Positions 44,960 to 55,425 of a DNA stretch of 64,000 bases are shown in pieces. Each line of letters opens with the position of its first letter. Within the stretch, counting starts at the first letter, position 1. The stretch covers positions 124,001-188,000 of the forward strand of contig NZ_VANS01000004.1 in the NCBI RefSeq assembly GCF_005887615.1, written 5' to 3'. The DNA is from Sulfitobacter sabulilitoris. Lineage in GTDB: Bacteria; Pseudomonadota; Alphaproteobacteria; Rhodobacterales; Rhodobacteraceae. The position numbers and the translations under genes were made by a program. The notes below the pieces were generated by a model. It did not search any database. It was not told the DNA's origin and saw nothing but the letters and a program-made list of their open reading frames with translations.

Positions 44960-45220
44960 TGCGATACCGCAGCGTCAAAAGGAAATCATGATTGCGCGTT
45001 ATGCGTTCCAAACGCATCACGATATGTCGGGTTTCCGGTTCATTCGACTGACCTGGGGGCAATCTTAGGGCGACATGACTTTTGTGAATGACGTATCATC
45101 ATGCAAGGTCCGGCGGGAGATCCTGATTTCAAATCATCCCTTCCCGGCCCCGAGTACCAAGCCGCCGACGCATCATTTCGGGTCGCGTCGGATAATAACA
45201 TCGGACACAGGGACACAATA

Positions 45221-45661
45221 ATGGCACACACAACAATCGTGGTCGGTCTTGATGGGTCGGAGGCGGGCGCGCGCGCGCTGTCCTTTGCCAAGACACAGGC
45301 CGGTCGGATCGAGAATTGCAAGATTGCGCTATGTTACGTGATCGAATGGTCGCCCTTCACCTTTCAGACCCCCGAAGAAAACGATCAGCGCCACAAGCGC
45401 CGCGAAGAGGAATTGGCGCTGGCGCACGAGCGCATCGTCGATCCGGCGGTCAAGGCGGCCAAGGCTGAAGGTTTCGATGTAACCGGCATCGTCCAGCACG
45501 GCGACGTTGCAGACATTCTGGAACGCGTCGCGGTCGAACATGACGCGGCGCAGATCGTCATCGGACGGATCGGCGCGCGTGGACTGCGCGAACGGCTGTT
45601 CGGTGGCGTCAGCGGCAGGCTGGTGGCCACCGCGACCGTTCCCGTGACGATCATTCCCTGA
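45221..45661 (+). CDS. Universal stress protein, UspA family
   Basis: This 146-residue protein starts [20 protein letters not shown]. The ATP-binding motif G-2X-G-9X-G(S) is complete ([19 protein letters not shown] near residue 116). It is therefore likely an ATP-binding UspA paralogue that responds to stress or growth arrest. The 260 bases upstream hold its promoter, which I cannot resolve. It is 25 bases before the symporter gene, separated by a run of nine C. Confidence 0.9.
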   Translation: MAHTTIVVGLDGSEAGARALSFAKTQAGRIENCKIALCYVIEWSPFTFQTPEENDQRHKRREEELALAHERIVDPAVKAAKAEGFDVTGIVQHGDVADILERVAVEHDAAQIVIGRIGARGLRERLFGGVSGRLVATATVPVTIIP

Positions 45662-45686
45662 CCCCCCCCCATCCGAGGAGACACTG

Positions 45687-47246
45687 ATGAATACTCGATT
45701 TGTTCAGGCAGCGGCGGCGGCGGCAACGGCCGCGCTGTTCGTGCCCACTGCTGCGGCGGCCCAAGACGCCGTTAGCTTTGACCAGAAGGTCAACGACATC
45801 TTTGCCGGTTCGACCGGCTGGTTCGTGAACCTGATTTTCGCGCCCTTGCCGGGCACGGCCTTTCCATGGATCGTGTTGTGGCTGGTGGTCGCGGCCAGCG
45901 TGTTCACGCTTTATTTCGGATTTATTCAGGTCAAGGCATTCGGCCATGCGATCAGCCTCGTGAAGGGCGACTACTCCGATCCCAACGACGCGGGCGAGGT
46001 CAGCCACTTTCAGGCCCTGACGACGGCGCTGTCGGGCACCGTTGGCCTGGGCAACATCGCGGGTGTCGCGGTGGCCGTGGGCATCGGCGGGCCGGGGGCC
46101 ACGTTCTGGATGATCCTTGCGGGTCTTCTGGGGATGGCCTCCAAGTTCACCGAATGTACGCTTGGCGTGAAATACCGCAACGAATACCCCGATGGCACCG
46201 TATCTGGCGGTCCGATGTACTACATGACCAAGGGCTTTGCCGAACGCGGGCTGCCCGGCGGCAAGGTGCTGGCGGTGGTCTTTGCGATCTTTACCATCGG
46301 CGGCGCGCTGGGCGGTGGCAACATGTTCCAGGCCAACCAAGCCCATGCCCAGATCGCAGGTATCTTTGGCGATTTTCCGGGCTGGATCACCGGGCTGGTG
46401 TTCGCCGCGGTGGTTTTCATGGTGATCGTCGGCGGGATCAAGTCGATTGCGCGCGTGACTGAAAAAGTGGTGCCGTTCATGGGTATCATGTACGTCGCGG
46501 CGGCCCTCGTGATCCTGGCCGTGAACTTCGATCAGATCGGCTGGGCGTTCGGCCAGATATTCGAGGGCGCGTTCACCGGTCTGGGGGTTGCGGGTGGCCT
46601 TGTCGGTGCGCTGATCCAGGGGTTCAAGCGGGCGGCGTTCTCGAACGAGGCCGGCGTCGGATCGGCGGCGATCGCGCACTCTGCGGTGCGGACAAAGGAG
46701 CCTGTGACCGAAGGCGTGGTATCGCTGCTGGAGCCCTTCATCGATACGGTCGTGATCTGCACGATGACGGCGCTTGTCATCACCATTTCCGGCGTTCTGG
46801 TCATGGATCCAGCAACCGGCCGGTTTGTCCTGAACGAGGCGGGGACGATGATCCAGACGGTGGACGGATCCAGCGGCGTGCAACTGACGTCGGCAGCCTT
46901 TGCCACGGGATTCAGCTGGTTCCCCTACGTGCTGGCGATCGCGGTGATCCTGTTCGCCTTTTCCACGATGATCAGCTGGTCCTACTATGGCCTGAAGGCC
47001 TGGACCTATCTGGTGGGCGAGGGCAAGGCCAAGGAGAACGTGTTCAAGATCATCTTCTGCTTCTTCATCATCGTCGGTGCGGCCGCCAATCTGGGCGCTG
47101 TGATCGACTTTTCCGACGCGATGATCTTTGCGATGGCCGTGGTGAACATCACCGCGCTGTACTTCCTGATGCCGATCGTGAAGCGCGAGATGAACAGCTA
47201 TTTCGCCCGTCTCAAGACCGGCGAAATCATCAAGTTCGCGGGCTAG
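45687..47246 (+). CDS. Alanine/glycine:cation symporter (AGCS family)
   Basis: This 519-residue sodium-coupled amino acid importer has an N-terminal signal-like segment ([26 protein letters not shown]) followed by about ten membrane spans. The AGCS landmarks are [22 protein letters not shown], the conserved SGGPMYYM, and [14 protein letters not shown]. Substrates of the family are alanine and glycine. GAGGAGA precedes the ATG. A strong terminator follows at 47291. Confidence 0.94.
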   Translation: MNTRFVQAAAAAATAALFVPTAAAAQDAVSFDQKVNDIFAGSTGWFVNLIFAPLPGTAFPWIVLWLVVAASVFTLYFGFIQVKAFGHAISLVKGDYSDPNDAGEVSHFQALTTALSGTVGLGNIAGVAVAVGIGGPGATFWMILAGLLGMASKFTECTLGVKYRNEYPDGTVSGGPMYYMTKGFAERGLPGGKVLAVVFAIFTIGGALGGGNMFQANQAHAQIAGIFGDFPGWITGLVFAAVVFMVIVGGIKSIARVTEKVVPFMGIMYVAAALVILAVNFDQIGWAFGQIFEGAFTGLGVAGGLVGALIQGFKRAAFSNEAGVGSAAIAHSAVRTKEPVTEGVVSLLEPFIDTVVICTMTALVITISGVLVMDPATGRFVLNEAGTMIQTVDGSSGVQLTSAAFATGFSWFPYVLAIAVILFAFSTMISWSYYGLKAWTYLVGEGKAKENVFKIIFCFFIIVGAAANLGAVIDFSDAMIFAMAVVNITALYFLMPIVKREMNSYFARLKTGEIIKFAG

Positions 47247-47290
47247 GCGGGGCGCTGCGACATTGACAACCGGCGCGCGGCGTCCTTCAA

Positions 47291-47324
47291 CGGCCCCCGG
47301 TGTATCCATCGGGGGCCGTTTTTT
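47291..47324 (+). terminator. Terminator of the symporter gene
   Basis: CGGCCCCCG (47291-47299) pairs perfectly with CGGGGGCCG (47310-47318), followed by six T. It ends one base before the likely GTG start of nadD, so that gene's ribosome binding site would lie in the 3' arm. Confidence 0.9.
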
Positions 47325-47325
47325 C

Positions 47326-47934
47326 GTGGCTGAAAGTTTTCCATACGCGCGCCCCGGTCAGGTGGTCGGCCTGCTGGGCGGGTCGTTCGACCCGGCGCAC
47401 CCGGGCCACGCGCATATCACCCGCGAGGCGATCAAGCGGTTCGGGCTGGACCGGGTCTGGTGGCTGGTCAGTCCGGGAAACCCGCTCAAGGTGAATGGCC
47501 CCGCGCCGCTGGCGCAGCGGATGGCGCGGGCCCGGGCCGTCATGCAGCACCCGCGCGTCACGATCACCGATATAGAGGCACAGCTTGGCACCCGCTATAC
47601 CGCGCAGACACTGGCGCGGTTGCGCGCGCGGTATCGCGGCGTGCGGTTCGTCTGGTTGATGGGGGCGGACAACCTTGCCCAGTTGCATCGCTGGCAGGAT
47701 TGGCGCGTGATCATGCGCTCGGTGCCGGTTGGGGTGCTGGCCCGGCCCGGTGACCGTATATCGGCGCGGATGAGTCCGGCGGCACGGATTTACCAAAACG
47801 CGCGAATCTCCGGCCGGGCCTCGCATTTGCTGGCGCGGGCAGAGGCACCGGCATGGTGCTTCGTCAATGTTCCGTTGGTCGATGCGTCCTCCACCGCGAT
47901 CCGCGCGGCGGGCATGTGGCACGAGCCGGATTAG
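47326..47934 (+). CDS. nadD: Nicotinate-nucleotide adenylyltransferase
   Basis: NadD adenylates nicotinate mononucleotide to nicotinic acid adenine dinucleotide, the substrate of NadE. The domain begins with [15 protein letters not shown] (the HxGH-type motif), contains [19 protein letters not shown] and RWQDWR, and ends with VDASSTAIR (the ISSTxxR motif). I set the start at the GTG at 47326 (202 residues), where GGGGG in the terminator stem is the only binding site. A TTG at 47263 would place the terminator inside the gene, and a GTG at 47362 is also possible. The start is uncertain; the function is not. Confidence 0.88.
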   Translation: MAESFPYARPGQVVGLLGGSFDPAHPGHAHITREAIKRFGLDRVWWLVSPGNPLKVNGPAPLAQRMARARAVMQHPRVTITDIEAQLGTRYTAQTLARLRARYRGVRFVWLMGADNLAQLHRWQDWRVIMRSVPVGVLARPGDRISARMSPAARIYQNARISGRASHLLARAEAPAWCFVNVPLVDASSTAIRAAGMWHEPD

Positions 47935-48041
47935 AGCCAGTTGCCGCCGGCCGCGGTCGGTGGGCTTGATCCCGCGCGCCATGCAAATGTGATTGAACTT
48001 GCAGTTGTGCCCTGTGCGGGTGTCGGGTTAACTCCGCCGTC

Positions 48042-49529
48042 ATGAGAGACCTGATTTCAAGACGCGCGGTCCTTGCGGGGCTGCTGGCCACCGCTGCCAC
48101 GCCCGCCCTGAGCAATCCGCCCAAAGCCAGTCTGCGCCCCGCGCTGCGCGGCGGCGAACCTGCGGTCATTCCCGGCCCCGAAGAGATCGTGGCCAAGGCC
48201 CGGCTTGAGCCGGGGCGTGTCAGCTACATGGTGGCGGATGCGGGCAGCGGCCTGTTGCTTGAGGGCCGAAACGCCCAGGCGGGCATACCGCCCGCAAGTG
48301 TCGCCAAGGCGCTTACCGCCTTGTACGCGCTGGACGTTCTGGGCCCCGCGCATCGGTTCGAAACGCAGGTTCTGATCACCGGGGGGATGCGCGACGGCAT
48401 TGTTCTGGGCGATTTGGTCCTGGTCGGCGGCGGCGATCCGACACTGGACACCACCGCGTTGGCGCAGATGGCCAAAGACCTCAAGTCGGCGGGCGTGCGC
48501 GAGGTGCGCGGACGATTCAGGGTGTATGACGGCGCGTTGCCGTTCGAGCGGGTCATCGACGCGGATCAGCCCGATCACGTCGGTTACAACCCGGCGCTGT
48601 CGGGGATCGCGCTGAACTACAACCGGGTGCATTTCCAATGGCAGCGCGAGGCAAAGGGCTACAGCGTGACGATGGACGCCCGGTCGGACAGGTTTCGCCC
48701 CGATGTCGCCATGGCCCGGATGCGGGTCGAGGACCGCAGCACACCGGTCTATACTTATGCGGATGCAGGCGTGCGGGACGATTGGACCGTGGCCAAGGGC
48801 GCACTGGGCAAGACCGGGGCCAGGTGGTTGCCGGTGCGCAAGCCGGCGCTTTATGCCGGCGAAGTGTTCGCCACGCTTGCGCGGTCGCATGGTATCGGCC
48901 TGCGCGGGATCGAGGTTATCTCGGAACTGCCCGAGGGGGACATCGTCGTGCGCCATCAAAGCGACGATCTGCGAACGATCCTGAAGGACATGCTGCGGTA
49001 TTCCACGAACATCACGGCCGAGATGGTCGGGCTGACCGCTTCGGCCAGACGGTTGGGCGGGGTCGGGTCGATTGTCGCCTCGGCGGACGCGATGAACCGA
49101 TGGGCGCGCGAAACCCTCGGGCTGGAGGCCCCGTCGATGGTGGACCATTCCGGGCTGGGCGACGCGTCGCGGATCAGCGCAACCGACATGGTGCGCGCAT
49201 TGGTGATGGCGTATGACGACGCGGTGCTACGGCCGATCCTCAAGGATGTCGTGATGCGCGACGGCCGGGGGCGTCCCGACAATAAGCATCCCATCCGCGT
49301 CGCGGCCAAGACCGGCACGCTGAATTTCGTGTCGGGACTTGCAGGATACATGACCGCGGGCGACGGCACCGTCCTGGCCTTTGCCATATTCGCGGCAGAC
49401 GAGGCGACCCGCGCCACGATCCCGCGGGCCCAGCGCGAACGCCCGCCCGGCGCGCGCGGCTGGAACCGGCGGGCCAAGACCTTGCAGCAGGATCTGATAG
49501 AACGCTGGGGCGCGCTCTACGGCACCTGA
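48042..49529 (+). CDS. dacB: D-alanyl-D-alanine carboxypeptidase/endopeptidase (PBP4 type)
   Basis: This 495-residue class C penicillin-binding protein trims or cleaves peptidoglycan peptides in the periplasm. The export signal is twin-arginine-like (ISRRAVLAGLLATAATPALS). The motifs are SVAK (near residue 87), STN in RYSTNITAEM (near 322) and KTG in AAKTGTLNF (near 423). The large insertion between SxxK and SxN is normal for PBP4. It is plus-strand and follows nadD after 107 bases. Confidence 0.93.
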   Translation: MRDLISRRAVLAGLLATAATPALSNPPKASLRPALRGGEPAVIPGPEEIVAKARLEPGRVSYMVADAGSGLLLEGRNAQAGIPPASVAKALTALYALDVLGPAHRFETQVLITGGMRDGIVLGDLVLVGGGDPTLDTTALAQMAKDLKSAGVREVRGRFRVYDGALPFERVIDADQPDHVGYNPALSGIALNYNRVHFQWQREAKGYSVTMDARSDRFRPDVAMARMRVEDRSTPVYTYADAGVRDDWTVAKGALGKTGARWLPVRKPALYAGEVFATLARSHGIGLRGIEVISELPEGDIVVRHQSDDLRTILKDMLRYSTNITAEMVGLTASARRLGGVGSIVASADAMNRWARETLGLEAPSMVDHSGLGDASRISATDMVRALVMAYDDAVLRPILKDVVMRDGRGRPDNKHPIRVAAKTGTLNFVSGLAGYMTAGDGTVLAFAIFAADEATRATIPRAQRERPPGARGWNRRAKTLQQDLIERWGALYGT

Positions 49530-49535
49530 ACGTGA

Positions 49536-49958
49536 TTATTTCAGATGGCGCGCCCGTGCTCCACGCTCGATTGCGGCGGCGTGCAGGCGGTCGAGGTTCA
49601 GCTCGTAGCGGATTTCCTCGAGCAGGCGCAGTTCGGCCTCGTCAAGGGTGCCGTCGGCGGCGGCCACATCGCAGGCCAGCGCATAGGCGGTTTCGTACAG
49701 CCGTTCGGGCAGGGCGTCGCGGATCAGGCCAAAGAGCGCGTCGAGCCCGTCTTCCTGTTCGAAAAGGTCGAACACGGTCTGGCCGATCGTGGTCAGGCGG
49801 TCCTCGTCGTATCCGGCAAAGATCGGCAGTTGGTGCACGGCGGACTGGATTTTGACCAGTTCGGTCGTGCGGATATCCTCGTCTGAGGCGGAGACGGCGA
49901 TCATCAGGGCCACAAGGCTGTCTTGTGCGGTCATCGCGTGGGCGTCGGTGTCTTGCAC
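49536..49958 (-). CDS. TerB-like (tellurite resistance domain) protein
   Basis: This 140-residue all-alpha acidic protein has the TerB pattern: MIAVSASDEDIRTTELVKI (near residue 18) and ACDVAAADGTLDEAELRLLEEI (near residue 95), both with acidic loops that can bind metal. The start is a GTG at 49958 with AAAGGA seven bases upstream; an ATG at 49934 has no site. It is convergent with dacB, six bases apart. Tellurite resistance itself is not implied. Confidence 0.8.
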   Translation of the reverse strand: MQDTDAHAMTAQDSLVALMIAVSASDEDIRTTELVKIQSAVHQLPIFAGYDEDRLTTIGQTVFDLFEQEDGLDALFGLIRDALPERLYETAYALACDVAAADGTLDEAELRLLEEIRYELNLDRLHAAAIERGARARHLK

Positions 49959-50075
49959 GGGGCATCCTTTGTGATCCGTCGGGGTGGGGCCAGATTATTG
50001 ACGCCAATGCTGCGACGCAATAGGGACTGTGGACACCGCGCGCACAGGGCGCCGCGGCCAGAGTTCGGGTGACAT

Positions 50076-51656
50076 ATGTCTGAGATGCGCGACGCCGCGA
50101 TGGCAAGTAAAGCATGGCCTTTCGAGGAGGCGCGCCGCGTGCTCAAACGCTATGCCAAGGCACCGCCGGAAAAGGGGTACGTGCTGTTCGAGACCGGTTA
50201 CGGACCCAGCGGTTTGCCGCATATCGGCACCTTTGGCGAGGTGGCGCGCACGACGATGATCCGCCGGGCGTTCGAGGCGATCAGCGACATTCCAACACGG
50301 CTGATCTGTTTTTCCGACGATCTGGACGGCATGCGCAAGGTGCCGGGCAACGTGCCCAACCCCGAAGCGCTGGCCGAGCATCTGCAAAGACCGCTGACGA
50401 GCGTGCCCGATCCGTTCGGAACGCATGAGAGTTTCGGGCATCACAACAACGCCATGCTGCGAAGGTTTCTCGATACCTTCGGGTTCGAGTACGAGTTCAT
50501 CAGTGCCACCGAGTTCTATCGCTCGGGCCAGTTCGACGAGGTGCTGCTGCGCGCCGCCGAGCGATACGACGAGATCATGGCCGTGATGTTGAAGTCGCTG
50601 CGCGAAGAGCGTCGCCAGACCTATTCGATTTTTCTGCCGATCCATCCCGAAACCGGCCGGGTGTTGTATGTGCCTATCAAGCAGGTCAATGCCAAGAACG
50701 GCACGATCACCTTTGACGACGAGGACGGGACCGAGATGACGTTGCCGGTGACCGGCGGCAACGTGAAGCTGCAGTGGAAGCCCGATTTCGGGGCGCGCTG
50801 GGCGGCCCTGGGTGTCGATTTCGAGATGTATGGCAAGGATCATTCCACCAATACACCGATTTATGATGGAATTTGCCGGATACTGGGGGAGAAGCCGCCA
50901 GAACATTTCACCTATGAGTTGTTTCTGGATGAAAACGGTCAGAAAATCTCCAAGTCCAGCGGCAACGGGGTCAGTATCGACGAATGGCTGACCTATGCCA
51001 GCACCGAAAGCCTGTCGTATTTCATGTACCTCAAGCCCAAGACCGCCAAGCGGATGTATTTCGACGTGATCCCCAAGGCGGTGGACGAATATCACCAGCA
51101 GTTGCGCGCCTACGAGGGTCAGGACCTCAAGGCGCGGCTGAACAACCCGGTGTGGCATATTCACGGGGGCGACGTGCCGCAATCGAACATGGTTGTGCCC
51201 TTCTCGATGCTTCTGAACCTTGCGAGCGTGTCCTCGGCCGAGGAGCCATCGCAGTTGTGGGGCTTCATCCAGCGGTATGCGCCGGACACCAGCCCCGAAA
51301 GCAACCCTGACATGGACGCCGCCGTGGGCCATGCGCTGCGGTATTTCAATGATTTCGTGAAGCCGACGAAAACCTACCGTCTGCCCAGCGACCTGGAGCG
51401 CGCGGCGCTGGAGGATTTGCGCGATCAGTTGAAGGCCTACGAGGGGCCGCGCGACGACGAGGCGTTGCAGAGCATCGTCTATGGCTGCGGCCGCGAGCGG
51501 TTCGACCCGCTGCGCGACTGGTTCACCGCGCTTTACGAAGTGCTGCTTGGCGCAAGCCAGGGGCCGCGTTTCGGCGGGTTCATCGCACTCTACGGTGTCG
51601 AGGAGACCGTGACGCTGATCGAGCGGGCCCTGGCGGGGGAATTGGCGGCGGGCTGA
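50076..51656 (+). CDS. lysS: Lysyl-tRNA synthetase, class I
   Basis: This 526-residue synthetase is the class I (archaeal-type) LysRS found in many alphaproteobacteria instead of the class II enzyme. The HIGH motif is [15 protein letters not shown] near residue 42 and KMSKS is KISKSSGNG near residue 290. The C-terminal part is the helix-rich anticodon-binding domain. Two Met residues precede the domain; I keep the first ([12 protein letters not shown]), though a start at residue 9 is also possible. The next gene begins 62 bases after its stop. Confidence 0.95.
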   Translation: MSEMRDAAMASKAWPFEEARRVLKRYAKAPPEKGYVLFETGYGPSGLPHIGTFGEVARTTMIRRAFEAISDIPTRLICFSDDLDGMRKVPGNVPNPEALAEHLQRPLTSVPDPFGTHESFGHHNNAMLRRFLDTFGFEYEFISATEFYRSGQFDEVLLRAAERYDEIMAVMLKSLREERRQTYSIFLPIHPETGRVLYVPIKQVNAKNGTITFDDEDGTEMTLPVTGGNVKLQWKPDFGARWAALGVDFEMYGKDHSTNTPIYDGICRILGEKPPEHFTYELFLDENGQKISKSSGNGVSIDEWLTYASTESLSYFMYLKPKTAKRMYFDVIPKAVDEYHQQLRAYEGQDLKARLNNPVWHIHGGDVPQSNMVVPFSMLLNLASVSSAEEPSQLWGFIQRYAPDTSPESNPDMDAAVGHALRYFNDFVKPTKTYRLPSDLERAALEDLRDQLKAYEGPRDDEALQSIVYGCGRERFDPLRDWFTALYEVLLGASQGPRFGGFIALYGVEETVTLIERALAGELAAG

Positions 51657-51718
51657 AACTCTTGCCGTTTGAGCAACGTGACTTACCCTTGAGAGACAGA
51701 GACCAGGGGAGAGTTGCA

Positions 51719-52120
51719 ATGCGGACCGGATTTTGGGCAGTCGTGATGTCGGTGATGATGGCTTTTGGGGCGCAGGCCCAGGAGGCCGGCATCAAGGGAA
51801 CGATCAGCAGCCAGATCGAGGCGTTCGAAGCCGATGATTTCGAAACGGCGTTCGGCTTTGCCAGCCCGAATTTGCAAAAGATGTTCCGCACGCCCGACAA
51901 TTTCCGCCGGATGGTGACAGAAGGGTATCCGATGGTGTGGCGTCCGGGATCGGTGCGGTATCTCGAGCTGCGGGACATCGCGGGCGACTGGTGGCAGAAG
52001 GTGATGATCACCGATCAGGCGGGCAAGGTGCATATCCTCGATTACCGCATGATCGAGACGGACGCCGGGTGGCGCATCGGCGGCGTACAGCTGCTGGACA
52101 CGGCCGGCGCCAACGTCTGA
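51719..52120 (+). CDS. DUF4864 family exported protein
   Basis: This 133-residue protein has a signal peptide (MRTGFWAVVMSVMMAFGAQAQ) and a cystatin/NTF2-like domain with SSQIEAFEADDFETAFGFASP, FRRMVTEGYPMVWRP and IGGVQLL near the C-terminus. This matches DUF4864; no activity is known. AGGGGAGAG precedes the ATG at 51719. A hairpin and a partial copy of the recurring element follow. Confidence 0.78.
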   Translation: MRTGFWAVVMSVMMAFGAQAQEAGIKGTISSQIEAFEADDFETAFGFASPNLQKMFRTPDNFRRMVTEGYPMVWRPGSVRYLELRDIAGDWWQKVMITDQAGKVHILDYRMIETDAGWRIGGVQLLDTAGANV

Positions 52121-52158
52121 GCGTGGCCTGATCGAGCGGCTGCGCCGCATTCCATTTC

Positions 52159-52217
52159 CAGGATATTTTCATCCTGAAAATCTCCTGTGCTTGCCTCAGG
52201 CGGAGGTATTTACCGCC
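52159..52217 (+). terminator. Hairpins after the DUF4864 gene, with partial copy of the recurring element
   Basis: CAGGAT (52159-52164) pairs with ATCCTG (52171-52176). Then GCCTCAGGCGGAGGTATTTACCGCC follows (about 52193-52217), with the GGCGG-GTATTT core seen in the recurring element and a possible GGCGG/CCGCC pairing. The T-runs are short, so termination strength is uncertain. Confidence 0.45.
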
Positions 52218-52395
52218 AAAGGAAACCCGGAGAGGGGCGTTGCGCGGTGGCCACCGTGCGGTGCCTTGAGCCTGCGGTAACCCGACATTGATATTTCCCT
52301 GTCCTGCGCCGGGCGATCCGCCCCGGAACGCGATGGATAGCAATGCGGCGGTCGGCCCCGATGCGGGACCTGCGGCGGCGGGAAAGGGAAGATCG

Positions 52396-54681
52396 ATGAA
52401 CAAGGCAATTACCGATGGCGTGCTGCTGATGCCGCCTGCATTTGCGAATGGGTTGGATGTCTATTCCAGCGGCGATGGCACACCGGGGTCTGATACCTAT
52501 GATGCCGACGCGAATGCGGCCTTTGTGCCGGCGGATCAGGATTTCGGCGGCTGTCTGGAATTGTTCAAGACGCAAGGGACGCAAAAGCTGCGCTATACCG
52601 GGCAGACGCCCTTGCTGCCGGGGTGTTACCTGCGGATCACCGTCCGGATCAAGGCGGTGAGCGGCAACCTGCCATCGGTGCGCATCGCGGGCTACGCCGC
52701 GCTGGGCACCGGGGCCGCGGTTCCGGGGGTTGTGACCACCGGACCCAGCGTCGCGTTGAGCAGCTATGGCGAAGTGGTCGAAGTCAGCGCGATCGTGGGT
52801 GCGGGCGCGCGCGGCGGGGTGGATATGGTGTGGGGGGCACAGGCGGTTTACGGCCATTTCGGGCTGGATCTGACCGGCCAGAACGGCGGGGTTGTGCGCA
52901 TCGACGACATCGTGATCGAGGATATTACCTCGGTCTTCTTGCGCGATATCGTATCGACGGTGGATGTGCGGGACTATGGCGCGGTGGGTGACGGCACGAC
53001 CGATGACACGGCCGCGTTCGAGGCCGCCAACGCGGCGGCAGGGGGGCGGACGTTTCTGGTGCCCGAGGGCACCTATCGGCTGAACGGTGATGTGACAATC
53101 GATGCGCCGACACAGTTCGAAGGCACGGTCACCATGCCCGCGGACGCGATATTGCTGCTGCGCAAGAATTTCGATTTTGCCGCCTATGCGGAGGCCTTCG
53201 ATGACGAGGAAGAGGCATTCAGGAAGGGCTTTCAGGCGCTGTTGAACAATGCCGATCACGAGGCCTTTGACCTTGGCGGGCGAAAGATCGACATCTTTGG
53301 ACCGATTGACATGCAGGTCGCAGCACCCGGCAAGTCGAGCTATGCGACCCGCCGGGTGATCCGCAACGGTCAGTTGGAGGCGAAGGGCGAGGCGGCCTGG
53401 GCTGCAGGCGTGGTCACGTCGCAGGCAACCTATTCGGCCAGCGACAGCCGCAAGCTGACCGGTGTTATCAACGTCGCCAATATCGAGGTCGGGTCCCTGG
53501 TGGAGGGCGCGGGCGTGGGTCGCGAGGTCTATGTGCGCGACAAGAACGTGGGGCGACAGGAAGTCACGCTGAGCGCGCAGCTTTTTGATGCGCAGGGGAC
53601 GCAGAATTTCACGTTTCGGCGGTTTCGCTACATGCTGGATTTCAGCGGTTTCAACACGCTGAGCAAATTCATCGTGTCGAACATCGAATTTCAGTGCAAC
53701 AACGTCGCGAGCGCGATCAACCTGGCGCCCGAGGGCCTGATCTTTCAGGTGCAGGATTGCTTTTTCACGCGGCCCCGGGACCGGGCGATCACGTCGATCG
53801 GCAACGGGTGTCAGGGCATGCTGATCGATCGCAGTCAATTCCTGTCGGCGGAAGATGCGCTGGATGTGCCGGACCGGGTCAGCATCGCGATCAATACCAA
53901 CGGAAATGATATCAAGCTGCGGGATTGCCGGGCGACGAAGTTCAAGCACTTTGCCCTGATCGGCGGGGCCAACAGCCTGATCAGCGGCAATCACTTTTTC
54001 CAAGGCGACGCGGTGCAAAATGGCATCCGGTCGGCGGGGCTTATCCTGACCAAGACGCACAACAGTTCGACGGTGATGGGCAATTATGTCGACAATTGTT
54101 TCATAGAGTGGTCGAACGAGCAGGATTCGGCGCCGGAGTTCAACAGCGAGTTTTCGTTCAGTGCGCTGGGAATTCACAACAACATCTTCCTGTCCGGAGA
54201 GGTGGCGCCGTGGTTCAGCTATATCGTGGTCAAGCCGCATGGCGCGGGTCATTTCCTGAGCGGGGTCAGCGTTACCGGCAACCATTTCCGCACGCTCAAT
54301 GGTCCGATCGACCGGGTGGAGCGGATCGACACCAGTTTTGCGGATCTGAATTACGGCAGGATGAAGAACGTGACGTTTTCCGACAATTCGTTCCACTCCG
54401 TCACGACGCCCGCCAATAGCCCGCTGAGCCTGGAGCACGATCAGGCCAGCACCGCGACGACATGGGTGATCGATACGGCGCAGGGCTTGCCCTTCGGTGC
54501 GCATGCGCGGTCGGTGGACAGTATCGTGGCCACCCAGCAGATCCGGAATGCGGCTGGGGTGACGCAGTTCGAAATGCCCTACGTCAATGCCGCACAGGGG
54601 ACCAACCAGGATCAGGTTCAATTGGTATGGAGCAGCCCGATGAGGGGCAGGGTCCAGATCGCCGTGCGCATGGACGCCTGA
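52396..54681 (+). CDS. Large right-handed beta-helix protein (pectate-lyase-3-like)
   Basis: This 761-residue protein begins with an unassigned beta-rich region (1-185) that looks like a carbohydrate-binding module (YLRITVRIKAVSGNLPSVRIAGY). After it comes a parallel beta-helix domain opening with the hallmark VRDYGAVGDGTTDDTAAFEAAN near residue 195. Repeated NNxxSxI-type rungs continue to about residue 690, followed by a short C-terminal beta domain. The family includes polysaccharide lyases and phage tailspikes. No signal peptide or RTX repeats are visible, so the export route is unclear. AAGGGAAG supports the start at 52396. Substrate unknown. Confidence 0.78.
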   Translation: MNKAITDGVLLMPPAFANGLDVYSSGDGTPGSDTYDADANAAFVPADQDFGGCLELFKTQGTQKLRYTGQTPLLPGCYLRITVRIKAVSGNLPSVRIAGYAALGTGAAVPGVVTTGPSVALSSYGEVVEVSAIVGAGARGGVDMVWGAQAVYGHFGLDLTGQNGGVVRIDDIVIEDITSVFLRDIVSTVDVRDYGAVGDGTTDDTAAFEAANAAAGGRTFLVPEGTYRLNGDVTIDAPTQFEGTVTMPADAILLLRKNFDFAAYAEAFDDEEEAFRKGFQALLNNADHEAFDLGGRKIDIFGPIDMQVAAPGKSSYATRRVIRNGQLEAKGEAAWAAGVVTSQATYSASDSRKLTGVINVANIEVGSLVEGAGVGREVYVRDKNVGRQEVTLSAQLFDAQGTQNFTFRRFRYMLDFSGFNTLSKFIVSNIEFQCNNVASAINLAPEGLIFQVQDCFFTRPRDRAITSIGNGCQGMLIDRSQFLSAEDALDVPDRVSIAINTNGNDIKLRDCRATKFKHFALIGGANSLISGNHFFQGDAVQNGIRSAGLILTKTHNSSTVMGNYVDNCFIEWSNEQDSAPEFNSEFSFSALGIHNNIFLSGEVAPWFSYIVVKPHGAGHFLSGVSVTGNHFRTLNGPIDRVERIDTSFADLNYGRMKNVTFSDNSFHSVTTPANSPLSLEHDQASTATTWVIDTAQGLPFGAHARSVDSIVATQQIRNAAGVTQFEMPYVNAAQGTNQDQVQLVWSSPMRGRVQIAVRMDA

Positions 54682-54729
54682 TACGCCCCCGTCGGTCCGG
54701 TGCTTCGCTCCGGGCCGGCGACGCCCGCT

Positions 54730-55401
54730 TTAGAACCGCCGCCAGACTCCCAGTTTCAGAGAGGGGTCACCATAGTCGCCGGCAGGCATTTCGACCCCGA
54801 CCTGGAGCGAGTAGGTCCCGCGCCCCGGTTCAATCAGCAGCGATGGCGCGTAGGTCGTGGTGCCCACCCCATCGACACTGGCGTAGAAGACCTGCATCAT
54901 CGCTTTGACGTGATCGCCCAAGGCCAGCCCGACCGTGGTGTCCAGCTTTGCGACGTGTCGCGAATAGGTCAGATCCCAGAACACCGACGCATCCACCGCG
55001 ATCCAGCCGGCGCGCTGGCGCAGCCTGTAGCCGCGGCCCCACGAAAGCCCTGTCTTGAGATGGGGCAAGACCTCGCCGCCCAGCCAGGCCGCACCGCCAC
55101 CGACGTCGATGGCCCATTTGTTCGGGCGATCGGTGGACCCAAGCGGCAGCCGCAGAAACAAGGTGCCATAACCGCCCTGATTGCCAAATCGGTCGAACGC
55201 AAAAAAGACATCGGCGCCCAGCGTCAGCCGATCGTTCAGCCCGTATTCCAGATAGGTGCTGCTCGAACCATCGCCGGCTTGCGTGGCGGTGATCGAGGAG
55301 GAGACGAAACTGCGCCCCGGATCGCGCAGCCACGCACCTGCCTGAGCGGCCTGCGCAGACATCAGGGCGCAGAAAACTGCAATCGTACATCGTTTGATCA
55401 T
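54730..55401 (-). CDS. Probable outer-membrane beta-barrel protein
   Basis: This 223-residue protein has a signal peptide (MIKRCTIAVFCALMSAQAAQA). It then shows alternating amphipathic strands (SSTYLEYGLNDRLTLGADVFFAF, YGTLFLRLPLG, TYSLQVGVEMP) and ends with GVWRRF; a terminal Phe is typical of outer-membrane barrels. I do not recognise a family. GGAAGGTG precedes the ATG at 55401. It is convergent with the beta-helix gene and divergent from the DUF427 gene. A role in export or binding of the same polysaccharide is possible but unproven. Confidence 0.7.
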   Translation of the reverse strand: MIKRCTIAVFCALMSAQAAQAGAWLRDPGRSFVSSSITATQAGDGSSSTYLEYGLNDRLTLGADVFFAFDRFGNQGGYGTLFLRLPLGSTDRPNKWAIDVGGGAAWLGGEVLPHLKTGLSWGRGYRLRQRAGWIAVDASVFWDLTYSRHVAKLDTTVGLALGDHVKAMMQVFYASVDGVGTTTYAPSLLIEPGRGTYSLQVGVEMPAGDYGDPSLKLGVWRRF

Positions 55402-55425
55402 CAACACCTTCCGGTGCGGATCATG

